Origin: JALSIF01 sp026981635 [NCBI: bacterium]
GTDB taxonomy: Bacteria > 4484-113 > JALSIF01
DNA: 6,225 bases
NCBI GenBank assembly: GCA_026981635.1
Contig: JALSIF010000023.1
Coordinates: 1-6,225 of the forward strand
Reading direction: 5' to 3'
Part shown: in pieces, positions 1 through 6,009 of the stretch
How positions within the stretch are numbered: position 1 is the stretch's first letter
Layout of the letters: the number at the start of each line of letters is the position of its first letter
Program-made: the position numbers and the translations under genes
The notes under the pieces: generated by a model
What the model was told of the DNA's origin: nothing
Databases searched by the model: none
Seen by the model: the letters and a program-made list of their open reading frames with translations, nothing else

Positions 1-341
1 CCTCCCCGTCGCAGGCGCCGGGCCAGTCCCAGGTTGAAGACCCGGCTGTCCACCAGGATGACTCCCCGGGGGCTTCGGCGGATGATCTCCCCAGCCAGCT
101 TCCTGCCCAGGGCCAGGTAGCGGGGAACAACCCTCAGGTTGTCAAACATGCCGATGGCGCTAAGCCCGGCAGTATCTGCCAAGAGCTCCCCCCCCTCGGA
201 GGCGGTGAGGGAGCTTGCCAGACCGAAGGCCCTGAGCCTGCCTCCCAGGTGCTCCCGCAGGCGGCGCAGCAGCAGGGCCAGGTGGCTGTCGCCGGAGAGA
301 TCGGGGGCGGAGAAGGCGAGGGTGATCTCCCGCCGGCTCAC
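1..341 (-). CDS. LpxB-like glycosyltransferase, N-terminal part (cut by window edge)
   Basis: This is a partial gene; 113 codons are visible from a GTG start at 341 and the frame is open to the left edge. The start resembles lipid-A-disaccharide synthase (LpxB), which joins UDP-diacylglucosamine and lipid X at the inner membrane in lipid A synthesis. Residues 12-18 (APDLSGD) align with the family's GEASGD motif, residues about 60-64 (LSAIG) with its LSVMG segment, and VDSRVFNLGLARRLRR near residues 97-112 with its IDAPDFNL segment. The SGD is kept, but GE is replaced by PD and the second Asp of IDAPDFN is Val, so it may be a relative with another sugar acceptor. GTG is chosen because GGGAGGGG lies four bases upstream and the gene starts one base after the preceding stop codon, which suggests translational coupling. 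The family call is fairly firm; true LpxB activity is not. Confidence 0.66.
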   Translation of the reverse strand, partial: MSRREITLAFSAPDLSGDSHLALLLRRLREHLGGRLRAFGLASSLTASEGGELLADTAGLSAIGMFDNLRVVPRYLALGRKLAGEIIRRSPRGVILVDSRVFNLGLARRLRRG

Positions 342-342
342 C

Positions 343-945
343 TTACCCCTCCCAGCGGGCTTCGGGATCTAGGTAGACCTCCACCACCCGCCGGTACTTG
401 AGGGCCAGCTCCCTCCCCAGTCGGGCCTCCTCGTCGGAGAGCTCCCTGACCACCTTGGCCGGTATCCCCGCCACCAGGGTGCGGGGGGGAACCCGGAAAC
501 CCTCCCTTACCACCGCCCCTGCCGCCACGATGGCCTCCTCGCCCACCACTGCCCCGTTCAGCACGATGGCGCCCATCCCAATCAGGGCACCACTCTCCAC
601 CCTCGCCCCGTGGACGATGGCCCGGTGTCCTACGGTCACATGGTCTTCCACGATGCAGGGCCAATCGTCGGCCACATGGAGCACCGTCCCATCCTGGATG
701 TTGGAGTTCTCTCCCACCTCAATGAAGTTGATGTCGCCCCGGGCGGCAACATGGCAGAGCAGCACCGCGCCAGGGTGGAGGCGTACGTCGCCGCTGATCA
801 CTGCACCGGGAAAGAGGTGGGCAGTGGGGTGGACGGCGGGGTGCTTGCCGCCAAAGGCCAGCACCTGTCCGGGGAAGCGGCGCAAGAGCTCCTCCAGGGG
901 CAGCTTTTCATAGTCGGTCTGGGCTGGGCTGGCTTGGCCTGTCAT
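343..945 (-). CDS. Gamma-class carbonic anhydrase-like hexapeptide-repeat protein
   Basis: A 200-residue left-handed beta-helix protein of the gamma carbonic anhydrase/YrdA/PaaY family. Such proteins form trimers with a zinc or iron site at subunit interfaces; some hydrate CO2, others have unknown or thioesterase roles. Hexapeptide repeats run from about residue 37 to 165. The three metal ligands are present as His90 (DGTVLHV), His107 (VTVGHRA) and His112 (IVHGA), with the family's ARGD (Arg69, Asp71) and NIQDG (Gln84, Asp85). A charged C-terminal helix follows, as usual. The position where the family often has Trp in SVWxxAVLRGD is Cys here. The ATG at 945 is preferred; an in-frame TTG at 981 would add 12 residues but coincides with the likely -35 element, and neither start has a good Shine-Dalgarno. 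It is followed one base later by the LpxB-like gene. Family call is secure; enzymatic activity is inferred from the intact metal site. Confidence 0.9.
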   Translation of the reverse strand: MTGQASPAQTDYEKLPLEELLRRFPGQVLAFGGKHPAVHPTAHLFPGAVISGDVRLHPGAVLLCHVAARGDINFIEVGENSNIQDGTVLHVADDWPCIVEDHVTVGHRAIVHGARVESGALIGMGAIVLNGAVVGEEAIVAAGAVVREGFRVPPRTLVAGIPAKVVRELSDEEARLGRELALKYRRVVEVYLDPEARWEG

Positions 946-953
946 GGGAGTCC

Positions 954-981
954 ATTCTAGATTGGCCTTACGGGTGGGCAA
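954..981 (-). promoter_or_regulatory. Promoter of the carbonic anhydrase-like gene; predicts leaderless mRNA
   Basis: Read on the minus strand, TTGCCC (981-976) and TAGAAT (959-954) are separated by 16 bases. TAGAAT matches TATAAT at five of six positions and TTGCCC matches TTGACA at four of six. The ATG at 945 begins only eight bases after the -10, so transcription would start at or within two bases of the start codon. This agrees with the lack of a Shine-Dalgarno upstream of that ATG. Confidence 0.45.
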
Positions 982-1003
982 GGTAGAGGGTTGGTTCCCG
1001 GTA

Positions 1004-1016
1004 GGCTAAGATAGCC
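1004..1016. promoter_or_regulatory. Palindrome with a -10-like TAAGAT between divergent genes
   Basis: GGCTA-AGA-TAGCC is a perfect 5-bp inverted repeat in the intergenic space of two divergent genes. On the plus strand it contains TAAGAT (1007-1012), a -10-like hexamer 18 bases before the ATG at 1031; on the minus strand it reads TATCTT, also -10-like. No convincing -35 stands at the proper distance on the plus strand. It may be an operator, a promoter, or both. Confidence 0.3.
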
Positions 1017-1030
1017 CGGCAAGCCTTCCC

Positions 1031-2143
1031 ATGGCAGAGGAAGAGGCTGAGCTAGGTAGGTGGAATAGCGTGGGGAGAGTTGGAGGAGAGGGTGCTCTTA
1101 CCCACCCTGACTGTGCTGCCCTCTGTGCGGTGGTGCTTCGGCCCTACCTGGAAGAGCTCCATCCCGGCCAGCGGGGTAAGTTCCTGGACTATCTGTGCCC
1201 CGATCCTGAGGTGGCCGCCCGCTTCATTGATCAGGTCAAGACCAGCCACGAACTACGCCAGCAGGCCCTGGATCGCCTGGCCGGTCTGCTCATGTGTGAG
1301 GCGGGCCTCTGCCCGGAGGAGGAGACCGAGATCTGGTGGTGGGAGGTAATTGCTGAGCAGGCCGCCCGCCTCCTCGTCCCCGACGGGCTGGAAGGCTACG
1401 GTCTGGCTCCCCGGGTGCGCAACCCCACTCGCTGGAACTTCCTTGTTCTTACCGCCGGCTACTTTGCCCTGGTGAGGGCGCTGATTGCCCGCATGCGGGA
1501 CTATCCCCCCAAGCTGGGCGGGGAGCGCCGGGTGAGGGAGATCGCCCGCCGCTGCCACGTCTATGTGCGCTCGCCGGCGGCGGCCAATCTGGTTCGGCTG
1601 CTCACCCTGGCCGCCCTGGTTCAACCCATCACCCGTCCCGCCCTCCGCCGCACCCTGGCTCTGCGTGCCTTTGGCAACCTGAAAGAGCAGATCGGGGTGT
1701 GGCTGCCCAGCGAACCACCCCCCGAGCCGGTCAGTCACCGCTATGACCTGGTGCTGGTGGATCGCTGGTTCTGCCTCCAGGGCGTGGGGGTGGAAATGCT
1801 TGCCCAGCTGGTGGCGGAGGGGGGAGCGGGGCTGATTATCTGTGATCGGGTGGGAGAATCCCTTGCTGACCTCGCCGCTCCCGGCGGTGAGGGAAACGGG
1901 TTTGCCGAGCGGATCATCTCCTTTCAGTTGGTGCGCGCTCCCCTGCGCTCCCTAAACGACCTCGGCCTCATCCTCCTGGGAAGTGAGAGGGTGGGGGAGA
2001 TGGACCCCGAGGTCAGTGCCACCGTCTGGGAGGTGCGCCGCCAGGGTGAGCGGGGTGGGCGGTTGGTGGAGATTCGCTCGCAGAAGCTTTCCCGCCATGG
2101 TCTCAGCGAGGGCCTACGGGAGCTGATTTCGGCACCGGGCTAG
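1031..2143 (+). CDS. Protein of unknown function, 370 residues, weakly methyltransferase-like C-terminal half
   Basis: I do not recognise this family. It is a soluble-looking protein rich in Arg, Leu and Ala; residues about 30-220 look helical, with conspicuous Trp residues (Trp102-104) and hydrophobic stretches near 136-152 and 184-200 too broken by charge to call as membrane helices. Residues 235-318 have an alternating pattern like the second half of a Rossmann-type class I methyltransferase: a strand YDLVLVD (238-244), a helix ending LVAEGGAGLIICD (260-272), and a late strand LGLILLG (311-317). No glycine-rich SAM-binding motif I is visible before it, so this likeness is weak. The start is uncertain: ATG 1031 has no Shine-Dalgarno, whereas an in-frame GTG at 1070 has AGGTAGGTGG (1054-1063) six bases upstream, giving 357 residues. 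It is transcribed away from the carbonic anhydrase-like gene. The reading frame is convincing; the function is unknown. Confidence 0.78.
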   Translation: MAEEEAELGRWNSVGRVGGEGALTHPDCAALCAVVLRPYLEELHPGQRGKFLDYLCPDPEVAARFIDQVKTSHELRQQALDRLAGLLMCEAGLCPEEETEIWWWEVIAEQAARLLVPDGLEGYGLAPRVRNPTRWNFLVLTAGYFALVRALIARMRDYPPKLGGERRVREIARRCHVYVRSPAAANLVRLLTLAALVQPITRPALRRTLALRAFGNLKEQIGVWLPSEPPPEPVSHRYDLVLVDRWFCLQGVGVEMLAQLVAEGGAGLIICDRVGESLADLAAPGGEGNGFAERIISFQLVRAPLRSLNDLGLILLGSERVGEMDPEVSATVWEVRRQGERGGRLVEIRSQKLSRHGLSEGLRELISAPG

Positions 2144-2167
2144 CCTCCCGCCCCAAGGGGCCAGCTC

Positions 2168-2176
2168 TGTTATCAT
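2168..2176 (+). promoter_or_regulatory. Extended -10 promoter candidate for citrate synthase
   Basis: TG-T-TATCAT matches the extended -10 form TGnTATAAT, with five of six bases in the hexamer. No clear -35 is seen, which is tolerable for an extended -10 promoter. Transcription would start near 2183 and leave a leader of about 74 bases, holding a small perfect hairpin (GGTTTT 2189-2194 with AAAACC 2200-2205). TTGAAA at 2193-2198 could be a -35 of a second promoter, but no good -10 follows. Confidence 0.4.
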
Positions 2177-2256
2177 TTAGCCGTCCCCGGTTTTGAAAGA
2201 AAACCCACTTCGGGTAAGTATCAAATAGCGATGATGGTTCGCGCAGGGAGGTAGCC

Positions 2257-3390
2257 ATGCAGCTGGCAGAGGTAAGGGAAGGACTTGAAGGTGTCGTAGT
2301 TGCTAACTCCAGCATGAGCTGGATTGACGGCGAGAACGGCGTTCTCATCTATCAGGGCTACAACATCCATGATCTGGCCGAAAAGTCCACCTTTGAAGAG
2401 GTGATCTTCCTGCTCTGGAACGGGCGCCTGCCCACCCAGGCCGAGTTTGACGACTACTTCAAGCGGCTCTCGGATGAGCGCCAGCTAAACGACCAGGAGT
2501 GGGACTTCGTGCGCCGCTACGCCAACTCCCAGGTCCACCCGATGGCCTTCCTGCGCACCGCGGTGAGCTTCCTTGCCCATAGCGACCCCGACGTGGAGGA
2601 CAACTCCCACGAGGCCAACGTGCGCAAGGGGTTCAGGCTTACCGGCAAGATGGCGGTGATGGTGGCCGCCTTTGACCGAATCAGAAATGGTAAGGAGCCC
2701 CTCCAGGCAAAGCCGGAGTGGAACCACGCCAAGAACTTCCTCTGGATGCTCAAGGGGCGCGAGCCCGACGAGCTGGAGGCGCGGGCGATGGATGTGGCCC
2801 TCATCCTCCACGCCGACCACGGCTTCAACGCCTCCACCTTCGCCGCCCGGGTCACCGCCGCCACCCTATCTGATCTCCACTCCGCCATCACCAGCGCGGT
2901 GGGCACCCTCAAGGGCCCCCTCCACGGCGGGGCAAACACCAGGGTAATGCAGATGCTCCTGGAGATCGGCGAGGTGGAGCGGGCCGAGCAGTGGGTGCTT
3001 GATGCCCTGGCCAGAAAGGAGCGCATCATGGGCTTCGGTCACCGGGTCTACCGCACCATGGACCCGCGGGCGGTCCACCTCAGGGAGCTTTCCAAGAAGC
3101 TCTGCGAACGGATCGGGGAGACCAAGTGGTACGAAATGAGCGAGAAGATCTTTGAGGTGGTCCACCGCGAGAAGGGCCTCTGGCCTAACGTGGACTTCTT
3201 CTCCGCCTCCACCTACTACGCCATGGGCATCCCGCTGGACCTTTACACCCCCATCTTTGCCATGAGCAGGGTGGTGGGCTGGGTGGGCCACTGCCTGGAG
3301 CAGTACGCCCACAACCGCCTGATCCGCCCGCGGGCAAACTACGTCGGCCCCAAGGGTCTGCAGTACGTGCCCATAGACCAGCGCACCTAG
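2257..3390 (+). CDS. gltA: Citrate synthase (2-methylcitrate synthase possible)
   Basis: A complete 377-residue type I citrate synthase, which condenses oxaloacetate with acetyl-CoA to give citrate and CoA, the entry step of the TCA cycle in the cytoplasm. The start region GLEGVVVANSSMSWIDGENGVL is typical of the short, dimeric bacterial form. Catalytic residues are all present: His223 in GPLHGGAN, His262 in GFGHRVY and Asp313 in NVDFFSAS. Substrate-binding landmarks LHADHGFNAST (184-194) and Arg357/Arg359 in RLIRPRANYVG are also intact. The length matches the family. GGGAGGT (2246-2252) stands four bases before the ATG and fixes the start. Propionyl-CoA-using 2-methylcitrate synthases share the same fold and motifs, and no prp-type neighbours are in the window, so the TCA role is preferred but not proven. 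It has its own leader and is separated from groES by 264 bases. Confidence 0.95.
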   Translation: MQLAEVREGLEGVVVANSSMSWIDGENGVLIYQGYNIHDLAEKSTFEEVIFLLWNGRLPTQAEFDDYFKRLSDERQLNDQEWDFVRRYANSQVHPMAFLRTAVSFLAHSDPDVEDNSHEANVRKGFRLTGKMAVMVAAFDRIRNGKEPLQAKPEWNHAKNFLWMLKGREPDELEARAMDVALILHADHGFNASTFAARVTAATLSDLHSAITSAVGTLKGPLHGGANTRVMQMLLEIGEVERAEQWVLDALARKERIMGFGHRVYRTMDPRAVHLRELSKKLCERIGETKWYEMSEKIFEVVHREKGLWPNVDFFSASTYYAMGIPLDLYTPIFAMSRVVGWVGHCLEQYAHNRLIRPRANYVGPKGLQYVPIDQRT

Positions 3391-3408
3391 CCAGATAGCC
3401 AGCGCCAG

Positions 3409-3457
3409 ACCCCAGGGCCCTCTTCCCCCCGGGTGGGGTAGCCCTACAGGGCTCTAC
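3409..3457 (+). terminator. GC-rich hairpins after citrate synthase, possible transcription end
   Basis: Two potential hairpins follow the citrate synthase stop codon: ACCCCA (3409-3414) with TGGGGT (3434-3439), and AGCCC-TACA-GGGCT (3440-3453). Neither is followed by a run of T, so an intrinsic terminator is not shown; they could act as transcript-end structures or in Rho-dependent termination. Apart from these and the groES control region nothing else is seen between 3391 and 3654. Confidence 0.3.
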
Positions 3458-3566
3458 TTGGCCCATCTTGCTGCCTCTGCCTTTTCCTCGCCAACCAGGC
3501 TAAGTCTTGGAGTAACAACTTGACCAGTTCGCCGCAGAATCTGCTAGCTATTCCGACTTCCGGCTG

Positions 3567-3593
3567 CTAGCAGTCGTTAGATTAAACTGCTAA
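3567..3593 (+). promoter_or_regulatory. CIRCE-like operator (HrcA type), variant half-sites
   Basis: CTAGCAGTC - 9 bases - AACTGCTAA has the exact layout of the CIRCE heat-shock operator, TTAGCACTC-N9-GAGTGCTAA. Each half matches at seven of nine positions. The key difference is symmetric: the C of AGCACT is G in the left half, and the matching G is C in the right half, so TAGCAGT and ACTGCTA still pair perfectly over seven bases. It lies 62 bases before groES, overlaps the extended -10, and is where HrcA normally represses groESL. No hrcA gene is in the window, so the regulator's identity is inferred. Confidence 0.6.
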
Positions 3594-3596
3594 GAT
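3588..3596 (+). promoter_or_regulatory. Extended -10 promoter of groESL
   Basis: TG-C-TAAGAT fits the extended -10 pattern, with four of six bases matching TATAAT. No good -35 lies 16-18 bases upstream. Start of transcription would be near 3603, giving a leader of about 50 bases before groES. The right half of the CIRCE-like element (3585-3593) overlaps it, so a bound repressor would block RNA polymerase directly. A second, weaker promoter may start from TTGACC (3520-3525) with TAGCTA (3545-3550), but the 19-base spacing is long. Confidence 0.5.
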
Positions 3597-3654
3597 CGGG
3601 GGTAGTTAGCGGCGACCTTTGCAGAAAAATCCACCATTGAGGGAGGTAAGGAGC

Positions 3655-3972
3655 ATGGCCAAGGCAGCGACTCAGACCAAGTTCAAGCTTCGTCCCCTGG
3701 CCGACCGGGTGATCGTCAAGCGGGAGGAGGAGGAAGAGGCCCGCACTCCGGCCGGCATCGTCATCCCCGACAGCGCCAAGGAGCGGCCGGTCACCGCCAA
3801 GGTGATCGCGGTCGGACCGGGCAAGCGAGACGAGAGCGGCAACCTCCATCCCGTCGCGGTTGAGCCCGGTCAGCGGGTGGTGGTGAGCAAGTATGCCGGG
3901 ACCGAGATCAAGCTGGACGGCGAGGAGTACGTCATCGTGCGGGAGGACGACATCCTCGCAGTCTTTGAGTAG
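3655..3972 (+). CDS. groES: Co-chaperonin GroES (10 kDa chaperonin)
   Basis: A complete 105-residue GroES, which forms the seven-membered lid on the GroEL ring and closes the folding chamber. The signature [34 protein letters not shown] spans about residues 12-45; residues about 27-41 are the mobile loop and Ile35-Val36-Ile37 the hydrophobic tripeptide that docks on GroEL. The family ending [16 protein letters not shown] is intact. There is a short N-terminal extension of about nine residues (AKAATQTKF) compared with the usual 95-97-residue proteins. ATG 3655 is chosen because GGGAGGT (3641-3647) ends seven bases before it; an in-frame TTG at 3619 would add 12 unlikely residues and read through the ribosome-binding site. 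groEL follows after 52 bases on the same strand. Confidence 0.98.
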   Translation: MAKAATQTKFKLRPLADRVIVKREEEEEARTPAGIVIPDSAKERPVTAKVIAVGPGKRDESGNLHPVAVEPGQRVVVSKYAGTEIKLDGEEYVIVREDDILAVFE

Positions 3973-4021
3973 CCCAACGGACAGAACCAGACTTCCGGAA
4001 AGAACCACAAAGGAGGGATGA

Positions 4022-5677
<1,656 letters not shown>

Positions 5678-5683
5678 TCAATC

Positions 5684-5692
5684 TGCTAAGAT
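5684..5692 (+). promoter_or_regulatory. Second copy of the groESL extended -10 sequence, after groEL
   Basis: TGCTAAGAT, seven bases after the groEL stop codon, is identical to the extended -10 of groESL, and the match extends by one further base (CTGCTAAGAT, 5683-5692). Transcription from it would start near 5699, just before the groEL terminator, so it would give at most a very short transcript or one that reads through. It may equally be a regulator half-site or a chance copy. Confidence 0.25.
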
Positions 5693-5718
5693 AGTTTCCC
5701 CCGTAAACCCCCCCCAAG

Positions 5719-5760
5719 GCGGGGCCTCCTAACCCCCCGGGAGGCCCCGCTCCCTTTTTT
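5719..5760 (+). terminator. Intrinsic terminator of groESL
   Basis: GCGGGGCCTCC (5719-5729) and GGAGGCCCCGC (5740-5750) form a perfect 11-bp stem with a 10-base loop, followed after four bases by six T (5755-5760). It lies 42 bases after the groEL stop and is a textbook Rho-independent terminator. Confidence 0.92.
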
Positions 5761-5778
5761 ATCCCCCCACCAGACGGG

Positions 5779-5860
5779 GGCCAAAAAGGAGCCAGGAGGG
5801 GCGGCCAAAATCACCCCTCGGGCGGCCAGAGGGGCCAAAAAGGGGCCGTTTTTGGCCCCT
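5779..5860. repeat. GGCCAAAA-rich inverted-repeat block
   Basis: GGCCAAAA occurs at 5779, 5803 and 5833 and as its complement in TTTTTGGCC (5849-5857). The last two form a perfect 12-bp stem, 5830-5841 with 5849-5860, around a 7-base loop. A mutually exclusive 7-bp hairpin, AGGGGCC (5841-5847) with GGCCCCT (5854-5860), uses the same right arm. GGGCGGCCA is also repeated directly in this block. Six T occur 11 bases after the stem (5872-5877), which is distant for a terminator; the A5 and T5 arms could make it act in either direction. Confidence 0.55.
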
Positions 5861-5875
5861 GGCTCTATCAATTTT

Positions 5876-5884
5876 TTGTCCACA
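5876..5884 (+). promoter_or_regulatory. DnaA-box-like 9-mer
   Basis: TTGTCCACA matches the common form TT(A/G)TCCACA of the DnaA box at all nine positions, at the left border of an AT-rich island. No other good copy is seen nearby, so it does not by itself make an origin. Confidence 0.3.
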
Positions 5885-5939
5885 AAATATCAACATATCC
5901 ATATTTTCTGGTGTATTCTGGTCCTGTTGATATGTGTTG
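5884..5939. repeat. AT-rich island with nested repeats upstream of the RNA promoter
   Basis: AAAATAT (5884-5890) is complementary to ATATTTT (5901-5907). TATCAACA (5888-5895) is perfectly complementary to TGTTGATA (5925-5932). TTCTGGT occurs twice, at 5906-5912 and 5916-5922, exactly 10 bases (about one helical turn) apart and between the arms of the second inverted repeat. The arrangement, centred about 60 bases before the -35 at 5974, looks like a protein-binding region for the downstream promoter. Confidence 0.45.
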
Positions 5940-5941
5940 AG

Positions 5942-6003
5942 AAAAAAAGTTTGGAGAATTTTGCCAAAAGGTCTTGACAAGGCATTGAGGGGTGTGGTAG
6001 AAA
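5942..6003 (+). promoter_or_regulatory. Strong sigma70-type promoter with A/T-tracts upstream
   Basis: TTGACA (5974-5979) is a perfect -35. The -10 TAGAAA (5998-6003) follows after 18 bases and is preceded by TG one base away (5995-5996), making an extended -10. A/T tracts at 5942-5948, 5957-5962 and 5966-5969 fit an UP element, as seen at stable-RNA promoters. Transcription should begin near G6010, exactly where the first base-paired segment of the putative RNA starts. Confidence 0.65.
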
Positions 6004-6009
6004 TAGGGT

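Noticed and set aside
398-913. A 171-codon plus-strand open frame antisense to the carbonic anhydrase-like gene
   Set aside because: The opposite strand encodes a protein with all metal ligands and hexapeptide repeats; the plus-strand product is a low-complexity Ser/Thr/Pro-rich shadow.
2150-2161. GCCC-CAAG-GGGC as a terminator of the 370-residue gene
   Set aside because: The stem is only four base pairs and no T-run follows.
2193-2220. TTGAAA with TAAGTA as a promoter for citrate synthase
   Set aside because: TAAGTA matches the -10 consensus at only two positions; the extended -10 at 2168-2176 fits better.
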